Origin: Pycnococcus provasolii
Taxonomy: Eukaryota > Chlorophyta > Pseudoscourfieldiophyceae > Pseudoscourfieldiales > Pycnococcaceae
DNA length: 64,000 nt
Direction of reading: 5' to 3'
Assembly (NCBI GenBank): GCA_938743325.2
Contig: OW568892.1
Location: forward strand, 434,001-498,000
Every line of letters starts with the position of its first letter. Position 1 is the stretch's first letter. Shown one piece after another: positions 20,947 to 30,200 of this stretch. Made by a program: the position numbers and the translations under genes. The notes beneath the pieces were generated by a model. The model worked only from the letters and a program-made list of their open reading frames with translations, was not told the DNA's origin and did no database searches.

Positions 20947-21879
20947 ATGGCCACGTCATTGTCATTGTCGTCATCATCACACGCAAAGTCTATACGCTCA
21001 TCTATAGGCTCATACTCTTCTAGGTCTCGTTTAGGCCTCACTCATCGTCATCGTCTTAGGGTTGGGTGTGTCTTAGGGTCGGGACTGTGTCGTCGTCACA
21101 TCATGGCTTCTTCTTCCTCCTCGGACCCTGCTGCGACTCTGTATGACATGCCCATCTCGAACCACGGCGCACGCGTGCGATATGCCATATACGCGAAAGA
21201 TATACAAGATGTCGTGCACATTGTGTCACCCAACGAACTTGGGGGGCTGAAAGGTGAGGAGTACCTCAAGAGGAACCCGCAAGGAAAGATGCCTCTACTC
21301 GTCCTCGCCGATGGAACGGCGCTGCCTGAGTCAGAAATCATCGTGCAGTACCTCCTCGACGCATATGCGGATCGTGGACCGTCTCTGAAACCGGACGACG
21401 CCGTGTCGCGTGCAAAGACTGCGTACGTGTGCCGACACCACGACATGTACATAGCAAGCGTGCAGGGGTGCATGTACCGCGCAATGCCGTCAACGGAAGC
21501 ACGTGCTACACAGCTCGCCGAGCTGTACAAGCAGCTGTGCGTGCTCGAGTCGCTTTGCTCTTCGCCGGAAGACGGGCCTTACTTCCTTCCCGGGACCACG
21601 GCGACGCACGCTGACGGCGCGATCGTGCCGACGATGTGCTTTTGCTTCTACGCGCTTCCCAAGTACTTCGGTTGGCCAGGCGAGCACAAGGCGAGCTTGT
21701 CCGCGTTTCCCAAGCTGTCTGCGTGGTTCGCGTCGTGCCAGGCGTCCGACGCGAATCTCAAGAAGGTGGCTGACGAGGTGACGGGCGCGCTGGGTGCGTG
21801 GGACGAAGGCGGTCGGTGGGAGACGGTTGGCGCGATCGCGGACGTGAAGAACACGGAGTACAAGTGGGCATACCCATAG
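20947..21879 (+). CDS. Glutathione S-transferase, probably plastid-targeted
   Basis: Soluble GST of 310 residues. From the ATG at 20947 the first 50 residues are Ser/Arg-rich and acid-free (MATSLSLSSSSHAKSIRSS...), typical of a transit peptide; the mature part could also start at M53 (ATG 21103). The thioredoxin-like domain has LYDMPISNHGARVRYAIYAK with Ser as likely catalytic residue, then GKMPLLVLADG with the cis-proline and LPESEIIVQYLLDAY, where ES contacts glutathione. The all-helical domain follows, with FLPGTTATHADGAIVP and FPKLSAWFASC. The class cannot be assigned with confidence. Two TTAGGG-like words lie in the transit-peptide region (21055-21080), which leaves open that this part is leader rather than coding. 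Confidence 0.9.
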   Translation: MATSLSLSSSSHAKSIRSSIGSYSSRSRLGLTHRHRLRVGCVLGSGLCRRHIMASSSSSDPAATLYDMPISNHGARVRYAIYAKDIQDVVHIVSPNELGGLKGEEYLKRNPQGKMPLLVLADGTALPESEIIVQYLLDAYADRGPSLKPDDAVSRAKTAYVCRHHDMYIASVQGCMYRAMPSTEARATQLAELYKQLCVLESLCSSPEDGPYFLPGTTATHADGAIVPTMCFCFYALPKYFGWPGEHKASLSAFPKLSAWFASCQASDANLKKVADEVTGALGAWDEGGRWETVGAIADVKNTEYKWAYP

Positions 21880-22442
21880 CGTAGATGGTCTACCGTATAG
21901 TACCGTAACTCAAGCTCACTCACCATGGAACAGTTCGTGGCCGCCGACGCCATGGATATTTTCTCCGCTCAGTCAATCAAACCCCGAATCTGACTCGAAT
22001 TTTCCCGCCCGCCTTGCATCTTCGAATGGGACAAAGCAGGCCGATTTTTTGTCACATTATTTTCTGCTTTTCGAGTTTCACTTTCCCTCGTTTTCACTTT
22101 CCGCCATTGACTGATTGATTGAATTAATTATTTGCGTCGCACGCTTTCAATCAAGGGCTGTGCCGGAGTGCTGTGTGCTATATTCAATATTTACTTGCTG
22201 CTGCCATTGTGACCAGTCAGTAGTGTCTTCATAATCATTATTATTATTACTATTGCGCTCGCTGTCGTCGCAGTCATTATTGACGCATCCATTATTCCTG
22301 ATTCCTTATTCGCTTATCATTATCATAATTATTTGAACGTAAAGTACATTCAAGCAGCAAGCAGCTTGTGCACTTTCACATTCCTTCGGACATATTGAAT
22401 TTCAAGAAGAAAACAAAGGTCAGAAACTTGATTGATTGATTG
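21880..22442. other. A/T-rich intergenic region before the cohesin kleisin
   Basis: No gene. It is among the most A/T-rich stretches of the window, with runs such as aattaattattt and an (att)n run near 22232-22250. It ends in an (attg)n tetranucleotide directly abutting the kleisin start. Confidence 0.7.
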
Positions 22443-24659
22443 ATGTTTTACAGCCACGAGCTTCTCGCACGCAAGAGCCCGCTCGGGCTGGTGTGGGCGC
22501 TCGCGACGAACAACACGACGCGAGGTGTCTCGGGAAAACATGCCATTGCGCGAAGGCACGTGCTGTCGCAAAACATCGTCGAGAAATGCGTCGCCATCAT
22601 GCACCCGTCCGCGCCGCTCGCGCTCCGACTCAGCTCCATCCTGCAGCTCGGTGTGGTGAAACTCTACAAAAAGCAGGTGGACTACCTGCTCGAGGACTCC
22701 GCGGCATTCCTCGCCAAGCTGCGTGTCGTCGCGTACTCGCACGCAAACCTGCTCCCGAAAAAGGGAGGGAAGCGTGGCAGCAGCACGCTTCTTCTTCCGT
22801 CGCAGCGTGGGAATCAAACTATCGACTCGCTTTTCATCCTCCACCAGCAGCAGCAAGGAGGTGAGGATGGCGTGGGTGATGATGAGCCGCTGCTTCTACT
22901 CATCGACCCGCTGCTGGAACAGCATCTTCCACCGCTGCTCGGCGATTCGTCGAAGAAACGCAAGCGGGGCACGACGATGACATCGAGCGGATTGACGCTT
23001 GCCGAAGACAGCCGCCAGCACATTTTGGCTGATGACAGCGACGTGGACTACCTCATCATCAATCCAGGCGATGCAATGGTGGATGTGAGCGAGGGCGGTG
23101 AATTTTTCCTGCCACAGAGTCTTCCCGCACACCTTCAGATGATCGGTGGTGGTGGAGGTGGCACGAATGCAGCGGCACGAATGCACACGGCGAGTGGTCG
23201 TGCAGAGGACAGCGGCGACGGCGCGATGCTGCTCAGTGGTGGTGGGGATGACGTGCTACTGCTGCCGGTGGACGATGCGGCGGTTACACTCGCCGGTGAC
23301 TACTACAACAACGATGACGGTGAGGAGATGCTACCCGTCATCGGCGGTGGGGGTCACGACGACGACGACATGGGAATGCCTCTTCCTATGGGAGGAGATG
23401 ATGACGATGCGGACTTGCTGCCTCCACCAACCACCCCAACGACACCTGATGGTGACGGTCGACTCAGCGCTCCTCCTCTTCGATCTGCGATGAAGAAGAA
23501 GCGTGCTTCTGGTCGTCGTCGCGTGGCTCTGGTGGACGAGGTGACGACAATCCCTTCTGCGACATACCGCGCGTGGACGAAAGGTGCGCCAGACCACCTT
23601 CAGAGTATCACGCTGCCTCATGGCGCCGCGGGCACAACGAACACCACACGTGGTGGTGGATCATCATCAAGTCTCTCCGCAGCTGCCTCTCACGCGCTTC
23701 TTCGTCGCATCCTCACCACGCCAGCGGTAGGCATTCACAATCCAACCAATCACTTCATGACTCACGACATCAATGCTGCCGCGGCAATTGCGAGCGACGT
23801 GGCGCTCTATGGCGACGGTTCTGCGGAGGCGATTGCATCTCGAGCAGCCGCAGCGCATGTGCCTTTGTGGCTGCGTAAGGTGATGAGCAAGTCTGCCGTC
23901 GTTGCGGGAATCAACGACGACGAGTATGACGACGACGGCAAGAACAAGAAGAAAAGGAGCAAGCGTCGCAAGCTGTCGGAGTCTGAGGATGGCGACGGCG
24001 TATTAGTAGGCGTCGGCGACGAGGATGACGCAATGCCAATGCCAATGCCGATGGACGACGACGACGACATGATGATGCCGCTGCCTCCTGCCCTCTCTGA
24101 GGACGACGCACGCGCGGACAACGACTTTGCTCTCCTCGGTGGTGGCGACGCGACTGTGGAGGAGGTGGAGGTGGAGCGCCTTCGTGCGGCTGTGCTTTCG
24201 GCGACACCTGCGAGCAAAGGAGGGAGCCTTTATTCGCCGTCTCTGCGTCTTGCGTCGACGCCAGGCACCCGCGGCGGTGTGAGGTCCGTTCGCCAGTCTG
24301 GACTCGATAGCGTCAAGGACGACGAGGACGACGTGCCCCTTCTACCGGAGGAGGAGGACGTGCTGCCTGACATCGACGACACGCAGGCTACGGGCTTGCT
24401 CGAAGAGACGCAGCAGGCGTCTCTTCGAGCAGTCGGAGCAGACTCGGCGGTCAACGCCACGCTGCTGCAGGTGCTCCGCGAGGCTTTCGACGCGGGCGTG
24501 CCACACGTGAGCTTCCAGCGTGCGGCGAAAGGTATGCGTTCACGCCGCAAGGCTGCTCGCCTCTTTTTGAACGTGCTCGAGCTGATGAGCGCGAATTTTG
24601 TGATTCTGGAGCAAGAGCACGAGGATGAGCTGCTCATCAAGCGGGGCATGGCTCTTTGA
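22443..24659 (+). CDS. RAD21: Cohesin kleisin subunit RAD21/REC8 family (SCC1-like)
   Basis: Alpha-kleisin that closes the SMC1-SMC3 cohesin ring and is cut by separase at anaphase. The ATG at 22443 begins MFYSHELLARKSPLGLVWAL, the near-invariant start of RAD21/REC8; the domain continues to LRLSSILQLGVVKLYKKQVDYLLED. The middle 450 residues are acidic, disordered and rich in Gly, Asp and Met (DDDDMMMPLP). The C-terminal winged helix is FQRAAKGMRSRRKAARLFLNVLELM followed by a terminal EDELLIKRG. The length (738 aa) and acidic linker are usual. A separase-type ExxR site is visible (VEVER, Arg579). The sequence does not decide between mitotic RAD21 and meiotic REC8; RAD21 is assumed because only this copy is seen. 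Separase lies 2.6 kb downstream on the other strand. Confidence 0.92.
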   Translation: MFYSHELLARKSPLGLVWALATNNTTRGVSGKHAIARRHVLSQNIVEKCVAIMHPSAPLALRLSSILQLGVVKLYKKQVDYLLEDSAAFLAKLRVVAYSHANLLPKKGGKRGSSTLLLPSQRGNQTIDSLFILHQQQQGGEDGVGDDEPLLLLIDPLLEQHLPPLLGDSSKKRKRGTTMTSSGLTLAEDSRQHILADDSDVDYLIINPGDAMVDVSEGGEFFLPQSLPAHLQMIGGGGGGTNAAARMHTASGRAEDSGDGAMLLSGGGDDVLLLPVDDAAVTLAGDYYNNDDGEEMLPVIGGGGHDDDDMGMPLPMGGDDDDADLLPPPTTPTTPDGDGRLSAPPLRSAMKKKRASGRRRVALVDEVTTIPSATYRAWTKGAPDHLQSITLPHGAAGTTNTTRGGGSSSSLSAAASHALLRRILTTPAVGIHNPTNHFMTHDINAAAAIASDVALYGDGSAEAIASRAAAAHVPLWLRKVMSKSAVVAGINDDEYDDDGKNKKKRSKRRKLSESEDGDGVLVGVGDEDDAMPMPMPMDDDDDMMMPLPPALSEDDARADNDFALLGGGDATVEEVEVERLRAAVLSATPASKGGSLYSPSLRLASTPGTRGGVRSVRQSGLDSVKDDEDDVPLLPEEEDVLPDIDDTQATGLLEETQQASLRAVGADSAVNATLLQVLREAFDAGVPHVSFQRAAKGMRSRRKAARLFLNVLELMSANFVILEQEHEDELLIKRGMAL

Positions 24660-24861
24660 GGAGGTAGGTGGTGGACTGGTGGTGGATCGGTTGCGGCGGC
24701 GCGTCGCGCACAGCCAACGGCGCCAAGCGCGCCTCTTCCGGCGGCGCCGTCACGCTTTGTTGTTGCGCGACTCGATTGGAGTCGCCCTGGCGCGCCTTAC
24801 TACCGTAATTGTATTTCATCAGATGATGTAAATAAATTATGAAAAATATTTTTGAATTTTG

Positions 24862-25665
24862 ATGCACAAATTACGGGTAGTCTGTCGTGCCAAAATTTCC
24901 CAGCCAAAGCCGGGGATCCGTGGTAGCACGGTTTCCCTTCTCCAGATCCCTCGCGGGATCCCGCTCGGGATCCCGCTCGGGATCCCGCTCGGGCCGAATG
25001 CAATATTGCAATGGCGGCACACATTTCCGGACGTCTCCCTCGCGTGGGGAGGAGGTCCTGGAAGTCCCCTTTTCGATATACGTAATTTTCGCATCACCGC
25101 CGCCGCCGCCGCCGCCACCGCCACCGCCACCGCCGCCGAAGCTGGTGGCGAATCTGCAAGCCATAAGGTGCTCAAGATACGGAAGCAGCGCACCGTTTCT
25201 AGTGCCGACTTGAAATGCCCAGTTTGCGCCCAAGAGTTCACCACTCGTCTCAGTCGCTACGTGAAGGATCAGCACGGCGACGGCGCGCGCCACGTCTGCG
25301 ACGTGGCCGGGTGCGGGAAAGAGTACTCTTCCCAACGTGCTTTGATGAGGCACAAAAAAGATAAGCATGGCTTTGTGTCGCCATCGGCGAAGATCCCGTA
25401 TGACGAAACGACAGCTGATTTTTGTCCACTACCTCAACGTCGAATACAAACGCCGCAAGCACGAACTACGCGGCGTCTACACCGACATAGACCCGTCATG
25501 CTTCGCGGAGTCGATCCTAGGCGACAGCGACTTCGACAATGCGGGGGGTTGGGAATTCCCTGCCGTGCCAGAGACCAGAGGTCCGTTCCTCCAGCGTCGG
25601 GGAGAAGTTCGGGGTTCCCGAGATTTCCCCTTATCCAAAATCTCACAGCCAAAAACCGGTTGTAA
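24862..25665 (+). CDS. C2H2 zinc-finger protein, gene model uncertain
   Basis: The solid part is two adjacent zinc fingers: CPVCAQEFTTRLSRYVKDQH and CDVAGCGKEYSSQRALMRHKKDKH (about 25215-25370), with C/G-biased codons. Before them comes an Ala/Thr run from a GCC microsatellite. The ATG at 24862 is the only upstream in-frame ATG, and the first 70 residues have repeats (GIPLGIPLGIPLG) that look non-coding. After the fingers the coding signal moves to the next frame: from about 25413 that frame reads LIFVHYLNVEYKRRKHELRG with strong C-ending codons to about 25540. A 40-bp intron (gtgtcg...gacag, 25373-25412) would join the frames; a frameshift is the alternative. A nucleic-acid-binding role is inferred from the fingers only. 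Confidence 0.5.
   Translation: MHKLRVVCRAKISQPKPGIRGSTVSLLQIPRGIPLGIPLGIPLGPNAILQWRHTFPDVSLAWGGGPGSPLFDIRNFRITAAAAAATATATAAEAGGESASHKVLKIRKQRTVSSADLKCPVCAQEFTTRLSRYVKDQHGDGARHVCDVAGCGKEYSSQRALMRHKKDKHGFVSPSAKIPYDETTADFCPLPQRRIQTPQARTTRRLHRHRPVMLRGVDPRRQRLRQCGGLGIPCRARDQRSVPPASGRSSGFPRFPLIQNLTAKNRL
24954..24992. repeat. Tandem gggatcccgctc repeat
   Basis: Three perfect 12-bp copies plus flanks. Each contains the palindrome cgggatcccg. It lies upstream of the zinc-finger coding part. Confidence 0.9.
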
Positions 25666-25700
25666 AAAATAAAATTCTACGCCACAAAATATCTGCGCAA

Positions 25701-26336
25701 ATGTCCGTCGTCACCTCTTTGAATCGCTCTCGAATAACGTCACGGTCTTCGTCTTCACGGGGATCTTCGTCTTCGTCTTCACGTCGTCAACCGTGTGTGC
25801 ATCATTCTCGTGGTGGTGTTAGTGGTGGTACTTTACAGGCGCATCTGTGTGCGTCGTCGCGTGCGGTGCGTTTCGTGCGGTGTCGTGCGTCGTCAGGTGC
25901 AGGTGGACCGGACGGTGATGGCGCGGGCTCGGGATCGGGAGATGATGGTCAGGCGTCGCCGAATGCCGCTGTAAAGCAGGAAGCGCCTTCTGCGCCCTCC
26001 GCGATCGACATGCTCGAAAAGAGAAGCAGCAAGAAGAAAAAGGCGGCGGCAACAAAGGGCGAGGGAATCAAGGTGGTCTCACCCGCGCGCGATGCGGCGC
26101 TAGGCAAGGCGCTGACGGAACAGCAAATTCAAGAGACGAGGTACGTGCAAACACTTCTGTACGGAGGCGGATTCATACTTTTCCTAGGCGTTCTCCTCGC
26201 GACAAGCGGCTTCTTCCCAGAACCCGTGGACAACTTCATAGGCGACGTGATCTATCCCAGCTACAGCTACGTCGTCGGGCTTTTTCTGCTTGGATCGTCC
26301 GTGTACGGCATATGGAAGGTGCGGCAGGAAGACTAG
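25701..26336 (+). CDS. LPA2: LOW PSII ACCUMULATION 2 (LPA2)-like plastid protein
   Basis: Thylakoid membrane protein that in plants and Chlamydomonas helps assemble photosystem II (CP43 insertion). The product (211 aa) starts at ATG 25701 with a Ser/Arg-rich transit peptide (about 1-62), a Gly/Asp linker and a lysine-rich stretch (KRSSKKKKAAATK). The conserved C-terminus has two membrane helices: VQTLLYGGGFILFLGVLLATSGFFPE, then the short loop PVDNFIGDVIYPSY, then SYVVGLFLLGSSVYGIWKV. The arrangement 'GI.LA.SGF.PE..D......YP......LF..G...YG..K' is the LPA2 pattern as I recall it from Arabidopsis. This gene is the best evidence in the window that the host is photosynthetic. It is tail-to-tail with the DUF952 gene. 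Confidence 0.85.
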   Translation: MSVVTSLNRSRITSRSSSSRGSSSSSSRRQPCVHHSRGGVSGGTLQAHLCASSRAVRFVRCRASSGAGGPDGDGAGSGSGDDGQASPNAAVKQEAPSAPSAIDMLEKRSSKKKKAAATKGEGIKVVSPARDAALGKALTEQQIQETRYVQTLLYGGGFILFLGVLLATSGFFPEPVDNFIGDVIYPSYSYVVGLFLLGSSVYGIWKVRQED

Positions 26337-26396
26337 AGGAAGCAGTCTTTTTTGCGCGTTCGTTGTTGTTACAAGAGGAAAATCCTGAACCACCTT

Positions 26397-26966
26397 TTAC
26401 TCCTTTGACACCGCTATGTGCTCGAAGGCTTTCGTCGTCGGCCATCGTCGTCCTCCTCCCTCCAGCTTCGGCAGCGGCCACACGCGCTCGATGATCTCCA
26501 GTGGCAGCGTGCACCCGTTCTCTCCACTGCTGTGTATATGCCTACACCCATCCTCGAGGCGGTGGACGACAACATGCAAGCGCGGTTTCTCCTCGGTCGT
26601 CTGCGGTCTCTCCGTCGGCGCCTCGTCCGCCATGGTGATCTGCACATCACTGTAAAAGTGCGCGAGCTTCACGGGATCCATCTCCAACAAAACAAGTTCG
26701 TTCGCGTTATCTGCGAAGAACATGCGCTCGACTTCGACGACCATCGCGGCGTTGGACGCGTGCACGAATCCATCCGAAACGTCCAGCGAAGATCCCAAAA
26801 TGTGCCCACTACGAGCCCAGGCGTCGTACTCGGATGTTAAAGCTATTTTGAAGCACACAGATGAAGCATCCCCGAGAGCATACAGCGACTCCAGGTGCGC
26901 GAGATCACGCGAGGGGCGATCCAGAGGCAAGAGCGGCTCGTGATTAAGCGTATCCGGCGCGGGCAT
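26397..26966 (-). CDS. DUF952 family protein
   Basis: A 189-residue protein of the DUF952 family, whose biochemical role is unknown. The family pattern is visible: CFKIALTSEYDAWARSGHILGSSLDVSDGFVHASNAAMVVEVERMFFADNANELVLLEMDP, matching the bacterial 'DGFIHLS...V...F' and 'LVLLEID' core, and later CRHIHSSGENGCTLPLEIIERVWPL, matching the 'HLYG.LPLDAV..V.PL' end. The fold is reported as related to ADP-ribosyltransferase-like proteins; that relation is general knowledge, not visible here. An insertion (DEAPTERPQTTEEK) separates the halves. The gene may be of bacterial origin, as the family is mostly bacterial, but base composition is like its neighbours. Confidence 0.85.
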   Translation of the reverse strand: MPAPDTLNHEPLLPLDRPSRDLAHLESLYALGDASSVCFKIALTSEYDAWARSGHILGSSLDVSDGFVHASNAAMVVEVERMFFADNANELVLLEMDPVKLAHFYSDVQITMADEAPTERPQTTEEKPRLHVVVHRLEDGCRHIHSSGENGCTLPLEIIERVWPLPKLEGGGRRWPTTKAFEHIAVSKE

Positions 26967-27297
26967 GATCAGCAGTCTGTGGGGTGGTGTGGTGTGGGGG
27001 GAACAACAACCTTAAAAACGTGTGGTGGGGGAGGGGGACTGGGAGGGGGGGGGCGCATCGGAACAGGAAAGAACCATGGGTTGGGGGTTGGGGAAAAACC
27101 AAAGTCCAAAGGGAACATTGGGGAAAACCCCAATCGAAATTACTTCCCTACGATACGACGGCAAAAAGTACAGTAAGTGTCACACACACACGTGAAGGGA
27201 AGCTCACGGTTCCAAAATCGGTCGGCGTTTGGAAGGAGAATAAATTGTCTATTAATTGATTGATTGATAGATAGATATATACTTGTACTTTTTTTAC
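26967..27297. other. Intergenic, G-rich
   Basis: Between the DUF952 promoter side and the 3' end of separase. Contains G-rich runs (26990-27060) and an (attg)n/(atag)n tetranucleotide run at 27254-27280. No gene. Confidence 0.65.
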
Positions 27298-30200
27298 TTA
27301 CACAGTACAGCTTATGGGAAAGCCGTACACGACGGGCGCGGCGCCAGTCAGGTAACGCAGCTTGCACGCCGCACGAGCGGGACCCAAAGCCGCGCCAAGA
27401 TCGGAACCACCTTTCTTGTCTTGCTTTCCACCACCTTTCTTCTTCTTGCTCTCCTCGCGCAATCCAATCAGGTCGAAAAATTCCAGCGCAAAGCGGTCGA
27501 CGTCGCCGTCCGTGATGTCCCACAGGCAACCAACGACCGCAGGTGCGCCACCCGCGACGTACGCCAGTGGACCACCGCCAGCCTCGTAGCGGCCGCCACC
27601 ACCGACGAGCTTCGCCGAACTGCATCCCATCAATACGGACGATGCGCAAGAGGACAGCGAGCGTACGGCGCGCGCGCCGCCAAAGTACTTCTGACCGCCG
27701 CCGTGACCCACGTAAACGAACAGGTCTCGGGACGTAAGCGCCTCCGTCGCTGCCGAGGCGCTGGGAGGTGCTCCCATGCACCCGTCCCACCCTTCAAAGA
27801 GCTTCGCAAAGCGCGCCTGCGTGTCCATGAGATCGCCGTCGGGATTCAGAAGGTAGTACGACGAAGACACGCTTGCCTCGCGAGGTGAGCATCCCATCAG
27901 CGAGCTTGCGTTCACGGACGAGATGCGATACGCCGACATCTTGCCGCATAGCCTTGGCAGCGACTCGAGCGGAACCTCGCTAAGCGGCATGCCCAGGACA
28001 AGGCACGTCGTCGTTGCCGTCGACGACGGCACGGGATCAACGCCCCCAAGGGCCATCAGCTCGTCCGCAAGGCTTGCCGCCTCCACGTGGCTTGCGCCGG
28101 AGAGCGAACGGAGGGCTGCCACCACCTCACCACGTTCGGTGGCATCGTGAGCAATCGCATCCGCCAGCAGCGAAAGTGCGGCGCGTGCGAGAGCCGGCGA
28201 TGCATGTGCCGGTGCATCCGCACGCGCTGCATCCACAAGATCGTCCGCGATGCGTGCAAGTGAAGCGCCACCACCACCACCACGACCTCCAAGGAGCACG
28301 CCGCGCCACGCACCAAGCCATGCTTCATCCACGTGCCTGAGAATCTGACCGAGCTTTGCGTCGAGCGCTACGCGACCCTTCCACCAGGCCAATCGCTGCT
28401 CCTTCGTGTCGACGGGAGCCTTCATGCCCTCATTTGCGGCGCGAAGCACATCGCGCACGGACGATGCGGCAGCTTGCACATCGCCAACCTCGCCGAAGGT
28501 TGGAAGGCGCAGCGCGATTGCAGGCGATCCGTCGATGCATCGGGTCACGAGCATGCACGGAGGACACTGGCAGCGCGTTCGTCCCAAGCCACATTGGCAC
28601 GGCATGTGCGACATGCTCACAACCGCGCCAGTTGACTCTTCACGGAAAATTTCGGCTACCGCATCGCTTGCACGGCGCACCAATGTGCCGCCGCCAGCAG
28701 CATCGACTGATAGATTGCGCTGAGCGCGTAGCTGCGCGTAGAAGGATGCACCCAAAGCCTCATGCTGGCACATGATTGCAAGATCGCAACGAGCACCGGC
28801 ATCCTTTGAGCTGTCCTGGGCCAGGAGCCATGCGCTAGCTGAATTGCACGCTTCCGCATAGACGCCAGGATATGCGCAGCCATGCTCCAGGGCGTCACGG
28901 AGCGACGAAGGCAGCGCCGCGTAGGCACGAGAGACGCTGGTGGCAGACGAGCTAGCACGCTTTTTTGACGTGGAAGGCTCACAACCCAACCACACTCGCA
29001 TTTCTGCTAAGCCTGGCGCTGGTTCCTGCTCGTCGCTTGCAGCACACTGACTCGTGAGCCTGACAGCTGATCGATGCTCCGCAAGGTGCAGCGCGGCAAT
29101 CTCCAAATGCATGCCAGACGGCAGACTGCCGAGGTGTCGCGACCAGCACTGCAGCCTCTCAGCAATACTCTCGACATTGGACGAATTACCATCCGTTGTG
29201 GCCGCGAAAGCTGCGAGGACACACCGCGCCGCAAACATGGACAGCAAGCTTGCCAAATGGGGCGTAATGGCAGTGGATGCCGCAGATTGCACCGCTTTCG
29301 AATTCTTCCGCGTCTTCGACGACGACTTTGTCCGACGTGCAGAAGTCTTCGGTGGGGGCTTGATCTCCTCTTCGACTGCACATCCCAGGAGCTTTGCAAT
29401 GACATCCGCGAGGTCCACGCACCGCGAGACGGCGTGCACATCCTCGTCGCCCGTCGCGAGCGAGACGTCAAGTGCAAGAAGATTGCGTTCAAGTTCTTCC
29501 GCCACACGCAAACACATCAAGGATTCGTCTTCCTCACCAACCGCATCCGTGAGATCTGCGATTAATCTTTGAATTTCCACGGCAGATGCACGGGACTGCC
29601 TCTCCTCCTCTGGCAGCTGCGCGAGCACATCTCGCATTTTCGCAATGTTGCACCTGCGTGCCTGCACCGTCGCAAGCTGACGGCGTAAGCACGTTGCTGC
29701 CGCACAAGGCGCACCGTCTTCGTCGGCGCCGCAAACCACGCGCATCACCTCGAGTCCCTCCAAAAGGCAAAATTCAGCGTCGCCGTCGGCACCCAGCCTC
29801 TCATAAAGACACCCCGTCAAATGCAGCGCAGCCACAGCCTCGAGCGGCGCACGGTCCTGCAGCAGGAGAGACCCGTCGTCAGATGGCGCCGCCGCGACAA
29901 GTGCGCGTGCTAGTCGGTGCGAATCCATTGCACTTCGCATAGCAGCCGCGGGGTCGCCCTGCGCAGCGAGGATGTGAGATGCATGCAAAGAGTGCACGTG
30001 CACTCGCTCAAGCGCATCCATGCGTCCATGTGGCTGATCTGCAGTGCTGCACGTCTTCTCTAGCATCGTGTCGACGTCCATCTTGATGAGTTTTGCAGGC
30101 CATCCAGCGTCGTCGATATCATCCACAATCGCAGCTGACGTGTCGGAGTCAGTGCCAGAGTCGTGACGTAGCACACGGGCAATTGCACTGCGTCTCTCCG

